The translations under genes and the position numbers were made by a program. The notes beneath the pieces are model-generated. The model was not told where the DNA came from. It made no database searches and was given only the letters and a program-made list of their open reading frames with translations. From JADHMP01 sp016779985 (GTDB lineage Bacteria; Bacteroidota; Bacteroidia; Flavobacteriales; Flavobacteriaceae), in the NCBI GenBank assembly GCA_016779985.1, contig JADHMP010000018.1:1-19804 (forward strand): a DNA stretch of 19,804 nt, in the 5' to 3' direction. Below, one piece after another: positions 9,801 through 16,901 of the stretch. Numbering within the stretch: position 1 is the first letter of the stretch; every line of letters starts with the position of its first letter.

Positions 9801-10519
9801 ATGCTATCCACCTCTTTTTCTTCATAAGCACTGGCTTCAGTTGGTGTAGAGGGAGCAAACTGTTTTATTTTAGGCCCATCCATAAACGCCACATTGTCTT
9901 TATAGGCAGAGACAATACTATTTGGATTGAGTTTGGCTGTTTTTTTAATCAATTGAAATAAACTGCTTTCCTTTTCTTTTCCGTCTATAATAAATTTTCC
10001 ATTAAAAATTTTGTGTCTACAATGCTCTGAGTTTACCTGAGAAAATCCAAATACCTCTGAATCGGTCAGGGGTCTGTCTAAAGCTTTAGACAATGAATGT
10101 AAATAGTCTATTTCTTCTTGATTCAAAGCAAGTCCTTCTTCTTGATTATAAGCTTCAATATCTTGAATAGCTCTAATATCTTCAGGAACAATTGCTGACT
10201 CAAACACCGTTTGATTGAGTTCTTCATAAATGGAGAGCAACATAGGATCAAAGGAAGCAACACTCCGTTTTGCTCGAAATTCTTCTATGCGAACGATGCC
10301 CAAAATGCCCATATTTTGAGTGATTTCAACTGCATTTGTCGACCAAGGACTAATCATGCTCGCGTGGGGGCCTAAATAAATACCAGAAAGGGTTGACGAA
10401 TTGATGAAAGGCGCTCCATCAAAAAGCCAATTCAGTTTTTTATAGTCGATTGATGAAAACGAGGATTTACTTTGAACAACATAAATCTTAGATTTTACGT
10501 CACCAAAAAAATGAATCAT
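6863..10519 (-). CDS. purL: Phosphoribosylformylglycinamidine synthase, single-chain form
   Basis: 1218 aa cytoplasmic enzyme of purine synthesis that turns FGAR, ATP and glutamine into FGAM. It is the large fused type: N-terminal PurS-like region (about 1-130 with 'RIEEFRAKR' at 77-85), linker with 'SEVFGFSQVNSEHCRHK' (154-170), first ATP-binding half with 'LKAETHNFPTTVEPFNGAATG' (243-263, written in the family as KxETHNHP), a second AIRS-like half ('GINIPTGKDSLSMK' 714-727, 'HDISSGGM' 824-831), then a class I glutamine amidotransferase domain. The nucleophile is C1066 in 'GVCNGCQLF', and H1179/E1181 in 'PHLERS' complete the triad. The length is slightly below the gammaproteobacterial enzyme and is normal for Bacteroidota. 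The ATG start lies 22 bp behind a -7-like box. The gene is 45 bp upstream of the ligase gene on the same strand, with no terminator between them, so read-through is possible. Confidence 0.98.
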   Translation of the reverse strand: MIHFFGDVKSKIYVVQSKSSFSSIDYKKLNWLFDGAPFINSSTLSGIYLGPHASMISPWSTNAVEITQNMGILGIVRIEEFRAKRSVASFDPMLLSIYEELNQTVFESAIVPEDIRAIQDIEAYNQEEGLALNQEEIDYLHSLSKALDRPLTDSEVFGFSQVNSEHCRHKIFNGKFIIDGKEKESSLFQLIKKTAKLNPNSIVSAYKDNVAFMDGPKIKQFAPSTPTEASAYEEKEVDSIISLKAETHNFPTTVEPFNGAATGSGGEIRDRLAGGQGSLPYAGTAVYMTPYSRLAKNNPWEDSFPKRPWLYQTPKDLLIKASNGASDFGNKFGQPLINGSLLTFEHQEQKMQLGYDKVIMLAGGVGAGIKDQALKKKPKKDDLIVLLGGDNYRIGMGGAAVSSANTGSFENTIELNAVQRSNPEMQKRVANTIRALVETGNNPIVSIHDHGAGGHLNCFSELVEENGGTISLENLPIGDPTLSAKEIIGNESQERMGLIIAPEDLPLIEKIAARERAPLYVVGTVRDDQQFTIVDNKKNLKPIDLSLDAFFGSAPTTIMSDKTYSIEFSPIDYDLNQISNYLEKVLQIESVACKDWLTNKVDRCVTGRVAQQQTVGSLQLPLSNCGVIALDFKSHKGIATALGHAPIVALIDAGKGSQLAIAESLTNLIWAPLEDGLASVSLSANWMWPCNNPGEDARLYQAVEACSDFAIALGINIPTGKDSLSMKQQYTDTTVIAPGTVIISAAGVCSDIRKIITPAIDQDGGALFYIDLSREGLVIGGTAFAQTQSKIGNKAAGINDPIYFKKVFEFIQNLIKEKEITAGHDISSGGMLVTLLEMAFPNPNISLTLDLRVIDCLDDVHLFFTENSGLIIQSKMALDELAKRNGINCLKIGDVTHGKTMNVSTSNGNYLFDIPKHRDFWYSTSTLLDAQQTNGDLAQQRLQNYAKQPLKFKFPSSFTGRLASAVKHPKIKAAVIREQGSNSEREMSNALHLAGFEVVDVHMTDLITGRTDLEDFHFLAAVGGFSNSDVLGSAKGWAGSFKFNEKARTSLEAFFKRKDTLSLGVCNGCQLFISLGLLTPEDEEKPTMNHNNSKKFECQFTAVTINDSPAIMLKNLVGTTLGIWAAHGEGKFVFPYKESEYYIPAKYHHSSYPANPNGSHYNAAMLTSKDGRHLVMMPHLERSTFPWNWAHYPSDQNDEVSPWMLAFESAFSWLASKH

Positions 10520-10541
10520 GGAATTAGGAATGATTAAAACA

Positions 10542-10549
10542 CAAAAATA
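10542..10549 (-). promoter_or_regulatory. -7 promoter box of purL
   Basis: Read on the minus strand this is TATTTTTG, a full match to the Bacteroidota -7 consensus TANNTTTG, ending 22 bp before the purL ATG. A TTTG (complement of 10564-10567) lies 14 bp farther upstream, which is shorter than the usual spacing, so the -33 element is uncertain. Confidence 0.45.
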
Positions 10550-10555
10550 AATTTT

Positions 10556-10619
10556 TCAATCCACAAATCATGAGGTTAAATGTATCTCAATGTGGTAAGT
10601 TATCTTCTGTTTATCCACA
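10556..10619. promoter_or_regulatory. DnaA-box-like sites in the purL upstream spacer
   Basis: The spacer between purL and the methyltransferase gene holds TTATCCACA (10611-10619), a perfect match to the classical DnaA box. Two weaker relatives are near: CAATCCACA (10557-10565) and, inverted, TGTGGTAAG (10591-10599). Only the first is an exact match, and a single 9-mer in AT-rich DNA can occur by chance. It could mark DnaA control of purL; there is no AT-rich unwinding block or dnaA/dnaN neighbour to call this an origin. Confidence 0.3.
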
Positions 10620-10660
10620 AGGGTTTAAAACAGTTGTGATGTAAAAGTAAAGAGAAAAAA

Positions 10661-11872
10661 TCAAGAATTTCTTTTTCTTTTTAAGCAAGCCATATAAAAA
10701 CCGTCAAACCCAGTTTGGTGAGACAAAAGAGAATTTTCTTTTTCAAGGTCAAAGTTTTGCCCCATGGGTGAGGTGAGAAAGGAGCTTATTTGATCTTGAT
10801 TTTCTTCCTTCAAAATAGAACAAGTCACATAGACTAATTTTCCCATAGGTTTTGTAAAAAGGGCACTATTTTGTAATAGTTCTGATTGTTGATCTTGAAA
10901 CTGACTCAGAGCAGTTTCTGAAAGTTGCCATTTGATTTCAGGCCTTCTTCTAATTGTTCCAGTTCCGCTGCAAGGAGCATCAACAAGCACAACATCAAAA
11001 CTTTGGTGTTTGTTTTCTGAAAGGGATTGATTTTGAACAGTTTTGATGATTTGCACACCATTTCTTTTAGCCCTTATCTTTAGTTGATCAAGTTTTTTTA
11101 TTCTTAAATCAGTGGCAATTAAAGTGCCTTTGTTTAGCATACAAGTGGCCAAATGAAGTGCTTTTCCTCCTGAACCAGCACAAATATCTAACACTTTTTG
11201 ACCTGGCAACACTTTTGAAAAGGAGGCTACTCTTTGGGAATTGGCATCTTGAATTTCAAAATACCCCTTTTTATAAAGAGAAAAAGTCTGGAGATTTATA
11301 TGTTTTTCTAACACCAAGGCATCTGGATAACCATCAACCAATTGAGCGATAATTTCATACTGCTCAAAAAGGGTTTCTTTTAATTTTTCAGGCGTAATTT
11401 TTAATCGATTTACACGGAGAACTAATAATGCAGCATTGTTCAATGCTTCCATCTCCTTATGCCACAACTTTTGTCCTAGTGCCTTTTCCCCTAAACGATT
11501 AATCCACGCAGGAAAACTTTCTTTTAAAGCAGGGTGGAGTTGCGTCTCCAAACGAGCAAGGGTTCGTTTTGTATTAATCAAAGTGAACTCCTCCCAAGTG
11601 GGCAGAATGGTGTTATTTACCACACACCAAACCCCAATAAGTTCCCAGTAATAGGTTGTGTTTTCATCTGAGATTTCTCCAGCGTAACTATAAAGTGCTT
11701 TACACCGTAATATATCGAAGAATATTCTCCCCACAAGCTTTCTGTCTCTTGACCCCCACTGTCGGTTCATTTTAAAAAGTTGTGGTAAAACAATTCTGGC
11801 CGGTTGTTTTTGTTCTAAAGTTCGTTCAAGACCTAAAACGATACCTGAAGCAATGTTCTTGTAGATTTTCAT
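10661..11872 (-). CDS. RsmB/NOP2-family RNA (cytosine-5) methyltransferase
   Basis: 403 aa from the ATG; an in-frame TTG two codons upstream (11878) is a less likely start. It methylates cytosine C5 in RNA, most likely 16S rRNA, using SAM. The first ~140 residues are helical and NusB/RsmB-like. The catalytic domain starts near 200: motif 'LDICAGSGGKALHLA' binds SAM (228-242), 'LVDAPCSGTG' gives the motif IV cysteine C301, and 'YVTCSI' gives the motif VI cysteine C351, which in this family is the nucleophile that attacks the base. Both cysteines are present, so the enzyme should be active. 'RRRPEIKW' after motif IV is also typical. It lies 18 bp behind the secreted 'sensor' gene of the sigma cluster and is probably co-transcribed with it. 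The exact rRNA position modified cannot be assigned from the sequence. Confidence 0.92.
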   Translation of the reverse strand: MKIYKNIASGIVLGLERTLEQKQPARIVLPQLFKMNRQWGSRDRKLVGRIFFDILRCKALYSYAGEISDENTTYYWELIGVWCVVNNTILPTWEEFTLINTKRTLARLETQLHPALKESFPAWINRLGEKALGQKLWHKEMEALNNAALLVLRVNRLKITPEKLKETLFEQYEIIAQLVDGYPDALVLEKHINLQTFSLYKKGYFEIQDANSQRVASFSKVLPGQKVLDICAGSGGKALHLATCMLNKGTLIATDLRIKKLDQLKIRAKRNGVQIIKTVQNQSLSENKHQSFDVVLVDAPCSGTGTIRRRPEIKWQLSETALSQFQDQQSELLQNSALFTKPMGKLVYVTCSILKEENQDQISSFLTSPMGQNFDLEKENSLLSHQTGFDGFYMACLKRKRNS

Positions 11873-11890
11873 CAGCAACGCATAGCCTGC

Positions 11891-12364
11891 CTAATTTGAG
11901 TTTTTCCTTTCTTCACTTTTGTCCCCTTTTTTTCTTCGGTGATACATTTCTTTTGAGAACTGATCAGAAGCGGTGAGTATTTCCAATACTTTCTTTGAGG
12001 GAAGTTTGTTAAGCAAAGCTTTATTTCGGTTAATTATAGCCTGAACTTTTTCATTTTCGAGTTGGTCAAGCCTTTCAATTTTTGCTTTAATTTCTTCAGA
12101 AGTAAGTGAAGAACAATTTTCTTTTAAATGGCTTTTTATCGCTTTCTTTTTTCTGTAGATTATCTTATAGAGAGTATCCTCAGAAGCTCCAAAAATTTCC
12201 CAAAATAGGGTTTCTTCTTCTGGACTTAGTGAGCTGTTTTCAACTATATAGGTCATTTTATGGGCTTTGATTCTTTCAAAACTCCGACCCCTAGCTTGAG
12301 CTGATAGGGTGACTGACAGTAAAAAAATAAAAATGAATAAAGGATTAATCAGTAAGGTTTTCAT
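11891..12364 (-). CDS. Secreted helical protein, putative sensor for the ECF sigma cluster
   Basis: 157 aa. I chose the ATG at 12364 over an in-frame TTG two codons earlier because it directly begins the signal peptide 'MKTLLINPLFIFIFLLSVTL', with likely cleavage after 'SAQA'. The mature part is almost entirely charged helix with an 'SLSPEEE' start and 'KIERLDQLENEKVQAIINRNKALLNKLP', ending in a very basic tail (about 20 residues rich in K, R and E). This matches small periplasmic proteins often annotated in flavobacteria as 'sensor of ECF-type sigma factor', distantly like the Spy/CpxP fold. The gene overlaps the end of the putative anti-sigma gene by 20 bp, which is why a common signalling role is inferred. 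No cysteines for metal binding cluster and no enzyme motif is seen. The signal sensed is unknown. Confidence 0.7.
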   Translation of the reverse strand: MKTLLINPLFIFIFLLSVTLSAQARGRSFERIKAHKMTYIVENSSLSPEEETLFWEIFGASEDTLYKIIYRKKKAIKSHLKENCSSLTSEEIKAKIERLDQLENEKVQAIINRNKALLNKLPSKKVLEILTASDQFSKEMYHRRKKGDKSEERKNSN

Positions 12365-12794
12365 AAGCAATAGTTTCGTTAAAATCTAAGATATAATCTA
12401 GATAATCTAGATCAACTTCTTCAAGGTTTTCAAAAGCAGTTGATGAAAAGTTGGAATCCATTGTTGTGGCTAAATCATAGGAGTTCATTTCTTCAAAAAT
12501 AACCCATTCAATTTCCTCCTCAAGGGTATTCAATGTTGAGGTGTATTGTATCCAATATACACTCAAAATAAAAAAAATGAAAAGTGCTGCAAATGCATAA
12601 AAACTTATTTTTTTCACCCCTTTTTTATCCTTCATTGTTTTTTGAAATACTTCTTTTTCAAGTGTATCAAAATAATCTTCAGGAACTTCAAAGGGCGAAA
12701 GGGGTTTGTCAAGGGTGCTTTTAAAAAGGGAAACCTCCATGTCGTTAAAATAATTGGGCGGAACCTTGAAGGGATTTTTTTTATTGATTTTCAT
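12345..12794 (-). CDS. Single-pass membrane protein, putative anti-sigma factor
   Basis: 149 aa from the ATG; a GTG one codon earlier (12797) is also possible. Residues 1-60 are cytoplasmic and carry the same 17-residue motif twice (8-24 and 34-50). Residues 62-84 form one transmembrane helix flanked by 'KKGVKK'. The extracytoplasmic part, about 65 residues, is highly acidic with many E/D and 'LDYLDYILDF'. The cytoplasmic side lacks the HxxxCxxC zinc motif of ZAS-type anti-sigma proteins, so the role rests on topology and position: it starts inside the last codons of the sigma gene (14-bp overlap) and its end overlaps the secreted sensor gene. This is the usual sigma / anti-sigma / sensor layout in flavobacteria. 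If correct, it would hold the sigma factor at the membrane and release it on an envelope signal. Assignment is inferred rather than recognised from a named domain. Confidence 0.65.
   Translation of the reverse strand: MKINKKNPFKVPPNYFNDMEVSLFKSTLDKPLSPFEVPEDYFDTLEKEVFQKTMKDKKGVKKISFYAFAALFIFFILSVYWIQYTSTLNTLEEEIEWVIFEEMNSYDLATTMDSNFSSTAFENLEEVDLDYLDYILDFNETIAYENLTD
12645..12773 (-). repeat. Two-copy protein motif PFxVPxxYFxxxExxxF
   Basis: Inside the putative anti-sigma gene, 12723-12773 encodes PFKVPPNYFNDMEVSLF and 12645-12695 encodes PFEVPEDYFDTLEKEVF, separated by nine residues. P, F, V, P, YF, D, E and the final F are shared. The nucleotide sequences differ more than the proteins, so it is an old, selected duplication rather than a recent one. 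Confidence 0.8.
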
Positions 12795-13332
12795 CACTGA
12801 TATATTTTTTAATTTTTTGAGTAGCGTGGTGATAAGAGGCTTTTAATGCCCCAACGGAGGTATTCAATATTTCAGATAAGGTTTCATACTTCATTTCGTC
12901 AAAATATTTCATATTAAAAACGAGACGTTGTTTTTCAGGAAGCCTTGCAATGGCTTTTTGTAAAAGTAAATCTGCCTTGTCACCATCAAAATATGAATCA
13001 GCAACCAATCCGGCAGCTTTAGCCTCAATCCAACTTCCATTAGTCAATCCCAATTTAGAGGCTTTTTTTTGAATGAAACTCAATGATTCATTAGTAGCAA
13101 TTCGATACATCCAAGTATAAATAGAACTTTGTCCTTTAAATTTATTGAGATTCAAATAAACTTTAATAAAACTATTTTGAACCACATCATTGGCATCTTC
13201 GTGATCGATCACAATTTTTCTAATGTGCCAATACAACCTTTCTTTGTAAAGAGAAACTAGTTTTTTGAAGGCAACCTCTTTAGTTTCCTTATTTTGTAAA
13301 GAGCTTATAAACTGTGATTGTTCAGTCTCCAA
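12781..13332 (-). CDS. ECF-type RNA polymerase sigma factor (TTG start)
   Basis: 183 aa, normal for a group IV sigma factor. Region 2 spans about 24-91 with 'DANDVVQNSFIKVYLNLNKF' (46-65) and 'TWMYRIATNESLSF' (73-86), which bind core polymerase and the -10 element. Region 4 spans about 122-178 with 'LPEKQRLVFNMKYFDEMKYE' (131-150) and the helix-turn-helix 'LSEILNTSVGALKASYHHA' (152-170), which binds the -35 element. No extra sensor domain is attached. The start is TTG: an in-frame TAA occurs only 6 bp upstream and no ATG is available before region 2. It heads an overlapping trio with a putative anti-sigma protein and a secreted sensor, and is probably released on envelope stress to drive its own operon. 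It lies 49 bp downstream of the ABC exporter gene on the same strand, with no clear terminator between them. Confidence 0.92.
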   Translation of the reverse strand: METEQSQFISSLQNKETKEVAFKKLVSLYKERLYWHIRKIVIDHEDANDVVQNSFIKVYLNLNKFKGQSSIYTWMYRIATNESLSFIQKKASKLGLTNGSWIEAKAAGLVADSYFDGDKADLLLQKAIARLPEKQRLVFNMKYFDEMKYETLSEILNTSVGALKASYHHATQKIKKYISDENQ

Positions 13333-13338
13333 TTTTTT

Positions 13339-13356
13339 TTATTTTTTGACCTTCAT
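13339..13356 (-). other. Five-codon leader reading frame before the sigma gene
   Basis: On the minus strand ATG-AAG-GTC-AAA-AAA-TAA ends 6 bp before the TTG start of the sigma gene and in the same frame. It could be a leader affecting initiation, or a remnant of an older start cut off by a stop codon in the oligo-A tract. Translation has not been shown, and an ATG at this spot may be chance. Confidence 0.25.
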
Positions 13357-13381
13357 TTAATGAAAAGGTTTAATTCGAGCC

Positions 13382-15208
13382 TTAAGATTGAAGACTTACC
13401 AGTTTTTTATAACCTAAATTATTTTTCATCAACTCTGCATGATTTCCTAATTCAATCAATTTTCCTTCTTCAATAACTGCAATGGATGTAGCTTTTTTGA
13501 TAGTAGAAAGGCGATGAGCAATAATGAGTACAGAGCGTTGATCCATTAATTTCTCGAGGGCTTGCTGCACCAATTGTTCTGAGGCAGAGTCAAGTGCAGC
13601 AGTTGCTTCATCTAGAATCAATATCTGAGGATCTTTAATGAGTGCACGAGCAATTGTAAGACGTTGTTTTTGACCTCCAGACAATTTATTTCCGTTTTCT
13701 CCGATTAGTGTTTCATACCCTTTTGGAAGCTTCGTTATAAATTCGTGAGCGTGAGCCGCTTTGGCAGCTTCAATAAGATCTTTTTTGGTAGCCTTTGGAT
13801 TGCCCAACAATAAATTATTCGCCACGGTGTCATTAAATAAAATAACTTCTTGTGTCACTACACTTATAAGGTCATAGAGAGATGATTTTTTGATATTTTG
13901 TAGTGGAACACCATCAATGGAAATGCTTCCAGTATCCACATCATAAAACCTACACAATAGATTGGCAATAGTCGTTTTTCCAGCACCTGAAGACCCAACA
14001 AGAGCAAGAGAAGTACCTTTTTCAAGACGAAAAGAAAGGGTGTCTAATACCTTTTCTTTTTCATAACTAAACGACACCTGATCAAATTGAATAGCAGTTT
14101 TAAATTGCTTTTTAATTTTTGCATCTGGTGCTTCTTGTACTGAATTTTCTGCGGTGAGAATAGCTAAAATACGTTGGGCTGCAGCATTCCCTTTTTGAAT
14201 GCTGTATCCCGCTTTACTGATGGATTTAGCGGGAGTAAGAATATTATAGGCCAATCCCATATAAACGATAAATTCTGGTCCTGTTAAACTGTTTTCTAAA
14301 AGCACCATTCGACCACCAAACCACAAGAGAACGCCAATCACACAAATGCCAAGAAACTCACTGGCAGGTGAGGCCAAATTAACCCTATTAAGCAACCGAT
14401 TAGAAAGGGTAAAAAAGCGCTGAGTGGTCATTTCAAATTTGTTTTTAAAGAGTTCACCAGCGGAGAAAGTTTTAATAATTTTTTGACCATTCACTGTTTC
14501 TTCTATAGCATTTAAGAATTGAGCTTGTTCTTCTTGCACCCTTAGGGCATGTTTTTTAAGTTTTTTCCCCAATAGCGATATTATTATTCCTGATATTGGA
14601 ATAAAAAGCAGCACAAAAAAAGTCAACTTCACACTAAAAGAGAGCATAAACCCTAGGGTAAATAGAATGGTGAGTGGCTCTCTGACTAAAAGTTCCAACA
14701 CAGCTAAAAATGATGTTTGAATTTCTGTCACATCAGAGGTCATTCTGGCCATTAAATCACCTTTTCGTTTTTCAGAAAAATAACCAATAGGCAATTCAAT
14801 GATTTTTTTATAGAGGGCATTGCGTAAATCACGAAGGATACCATTTCTGAAATAAGTGATGAAAAACAACGCAAAATAGTTGGAGAGGTTTTTTAAAAAA
14901 AACAATACCAAAACAAGCCCAATAACTAACAAAAGTGTTTTTTCAATGTTTTCAGCTAACAAGTTATTGAGATGGTAGTTCATATTTCCCTTCAAAAAGG
15001 ATTCTAATGACGCTATACCCTTATAATCAGGTTTTTGGATAATGGGCTCAGTGGTTTTAAATAATACATTGAGCATGGGAATAAGAGACACAAATGACAG
15101 TGCACTAAACAGTGCATATAGAATATTGAATACTATATTTAGCAGAGCAAATCCTCGATAAGCCCAACCAAAACGCATGATTTTTCTAAAATCACGCATC
15201 ATAATCAT
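13382..15208 (-). CDS. ABC transporter, MsbA-like half-size exporter (permease fused to ATPase)
   Basis: 608 aa. Six membrane segments form a type IV exporter domain in residues ~15-320. The ATPase follows from ~372: Walker A 'GSSGAGKTT' (405-413), Q-loop near Q453 ('VTQEVILF'), signature 'LSGGQKQRLTIARAL' (509-523), Walker B 'ILILDEATAALD' (529-540) and switch histidine H565 in 'AHRLST'. All catalytic residues are present, so it should pump as a homodimer. MsbA-like exporters flip lipids or lipid-linked products; here its gene overlaps the phospho-sugar mutase gene by 17 bp and lies behind a glycosyltransferase, pointing to export of a glycosylated envelope lipid, though a drug-export role cannot be excluded. 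ATGs at 15208, 15202 and 15199 are all possible starts; the first maximises overlap, the last ('MRDFRK') is equally good. Confidence 0.92.
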   Translation of the reverse strand: MIMMRDFRKIMRFGWAYRGFALLNIVFNILYALFSALSFVSLIPMLNVLFKTTEPIIQKPDYKGIASLESFLKGNMNYHLNNLLAENIEKTLLLVIGLVLVLFFLKNLSNYFALFFITYFRNGILRDLRNALYKKIIELPIGYFSEKRKGDLMARMTSDVTEIQTSFLAVLELLVREPLTILFTLGFMLSFSVKLTFFVLLFIPISGIIISLLGKKLKKHALRVQEEQAQFLNAIEETVNGQKIIKTFSAGELFKNKFEMTTQRFFTLSNRLLNRVNLASPASEFLGICVIGVLLWFGGRMVLLENSLTGPEFIVYMGLAYNILTPAKSISKAGYSIQKGNAAAQRILAILTAENSVQEAPDAKIKKQFKTAIQFDQVSFSYEKEKVLDTLSFRLEKGTSLALVGSSGAGKTTIANLLCRFYDVDTGSISIDGVPLQNIKKSSLYDLISVVTQEVILFNDTVANNLLLGNPKATKKDLIEAAKAAHAHEFITKLPKGYETLIGENGNKLSGGQKQRLTIARALIKDPQILILDEATAALDSASEQLVQQALEKLMDQRSVLIIAHRLSTIKKATSIAVIEEGKLIELGNHAELMKNNLGYKKLVSLQS

Positions 15209-16901
15209 TAAAACTTTTCATTAGACTTTCTGTCTTTTTGTGAAGAGCTATCTTTTGCTGTTCAAAAGAAACATTTTCTAGATAGGGTGTATTGACACTA
15301 AAATAAAATTTAATTTTAGGTTCGGTACCACTTGGGCGAAGTGCAATTCGTGACTGATCTTCCAAATTGAATATCAGCACATCGGCTTTAGGTAGAGACA
15401 GAGTCTCTTTACTCTGCGTTTTGATCTCAAGTTTTTCTTTTCTTAAATAATCTTCTATGGAGACTAGGTCTATACCAGCAATTTTATTTGGGGGATTGTT
15501 TCTATAAAAAGCCATCATCTTGGCAATAGCCTGAGTGCCTGATTTCCCTTCTTTGGTTAGAGAAAATAATCGCTCATAATAGAATCCATATTTTTGATAG
15601 CATGCTAAGAGCAACTGCCAAAAACTTTTTCCCTCTTCTTTAGCTACCAGCCCTATTTCACAGGCTAACAGTGAAGCGGAAATAGCATCTTTATCACGGA
15701 CTTGAGTACCCACCAAATAGCCAAAGCTCTCTTCACCTCCTCCAATAAACTTCAGTTCAGGATGCTCATTTATGAGTGCTGCAATCCATTTAAACCCAGT
15801 CAGACAGCTTTTATATTGTATGCCATAATAGGCAGCAATTTTTTCAATTAATGGACTGGATACAATAGTACTCGCGATAAACTGTTTATCATGAAGAGTA
15901 TTTTCTTTTTTATGTTTCTGAAGAAGAAATTCTGTCAAGACTGCCATGGTTTGATTACCGTTAAGCAATTGCCAATTTCCATCTTGGTCGGGAACGGCAA
16001 CACCGAAACGATCAGCGTCAGGGTCGGTACCGATAACCATATCGGCATTATTTTTTTTTGCCATTTCTAAGGCTTCAGCAAGGGCCTCGGGTTCTTCAGG
16101 GTTTGGTGATTCTACCGTTGGAAAATTTCCATCAGGTTTGGCCTGAGTTTCAACAAGACTAACGTGTTGATAATTGGCTTTTAATAATACCTTAGGCAAC
16201 GCCATTATCGCTGTGCCGTGAAGCGGGGTGAATACTAGGTGAAATTTTTTATTTTGCTTGGTGCTAAAGTTTGCTGATTCTAAAACACTTTGATGATACG
16301 CAGCATCTACTTCACGATCAATGTAAGTAAGCAGTTTTTTTTGTCCCTCAAATCGAATGTCTTCAAAACGGGTGCTATTAATATGATCTATAATCTGCCC
16401 CTCCTCAGGCGGGACTAGCTGCCCTCCGTCTTTTGAATACACTTTATATCCATTATACTTTGGTGGATTATGAGAGGCTGTTAACACTATACCACAATTT
16501 GCCTTCAGATGGCGTACAGCAAAGGAAAGTTCAGGTGTTGGACGTAAATCAGAAAAGAGATAGCATTGAATGTGGTTTGCAGTAAACACATCAGCAACTG
16601 TTTTTGCTAGAGTTTTGCTGTTGTTTCGACAATCATGAGCAACTACGGCACTGATGGGTTCATTAGGGTATTTTTTTTTTAGGTAATAACACAGTCCTTG
16701 TGTGCTTTTACCTAAGGTATAGGCATTTATTCTGTTGGTACCCACACCCATGATACCTCGCATCCCACCAGTTCCAAAGGAAAGATCTTTATAAAAGGCA
16801 TCCTCAAGAAGGGTCTTGTCTTTGTGCAATTCTCTAACCGCGTCTTGAGTAGTTTTATCAAATGGGGCTTGAAGCCATTGCTCAATTTTTCTTTCAATCA
16901 T
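15192..16901 (-). CDS. Phospho-sugar mutase (phosphoglucomutase/phosphomannomutase family)
   Basis: 569 aa alpha-D-phosphohexomutase that interconverts sugar 1- and 6-phosphates, supplying sugar-1-phosphate for nucleotide-sugar synthesis. The active site 'TASHNPPKYNGYKVY' (141-155) contains the phosphoserine S143. The metal loop is 'GTDPDADRFG' (291-300) with three aspartates, the sugar-binding loop is 'GGGEESFGYLVG' (387-398), and the phosphate-binding loop is 'RPSGTEPKIKF' (522-532). All four domains are complete. It overlaps the glycosyltransferase gene by 8 bp and the ABC exporter gene by 17 bp, so all three are co-translated. The coding strand contains an A10 tract (16671-16680) and an A9 tract (16051-16059), both in lysine runs. 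Glucose versus mannose preference is not decided by the motifs; the length fits the PGM2-like branch. Confidence 0.95.
   Translation of the reverse strand: MIERKIEQWLQAPFDKTTQDAVRELHKDKTLLEDAFYKDLSFGTGGMRGIMGVGTNRINAYTLGKSTQGLCYYLKKKYPNEPISAVVAHDCRNNSKTLAKTVADVFTANHIQCYLFSDLRPTPELSFAVRHLKANCGIVLTASHNPPKYNGYKVYSKDGGQLVPPEEGQIIDHINSTRFEDIRFEGQKKLLTYIDREVDAAYHQSVLESANFSTKQNKKFHLVFTPLHGTAIMALPKVLLKANYQHVSLVETQAKPDGNFPTVESPNPEEPEALAEALEMAKKNNADMVIGTDPDADRFGVAVPDQDGNWQLLNGNQTMAVLTEFLLQKHKKENTLHDKQFIASTIVSSPLIEKIAAYYGIQYKSCLTGFKWIAALINEHPELKFIGGGEESFGYLVGTQVRDKDAISASLLACEIGLVAKEEGKSFWQLLLACYQKYGFYYERLFSLTKEGKSGTQAIAKMMAFYRNNPPNKIAGIDLVSIEDYLRKEKLEIKTQSKETLSLPKADVLIFNLEDQSRIALRPSGTEPKIKFYFSVNTPYLENVSFEQQKIALHKKTESLMKSFNDYDA

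Noticed and set aside
10520..10660. Replication origin candidate
   Set aside because: Only one perfect DnaA box, no long AT-rich unwinding region, no dnaA or dnaN nearby; a lone box does not make an origin.
11870..11893. Upstream TTG starts for the methyltransferase and the secreted sensor (both reading M-L-M-K)
   Set aside because: In both genes an ATG follows two codons later and fits better; the TTG versions arise only from counting any alternative start.
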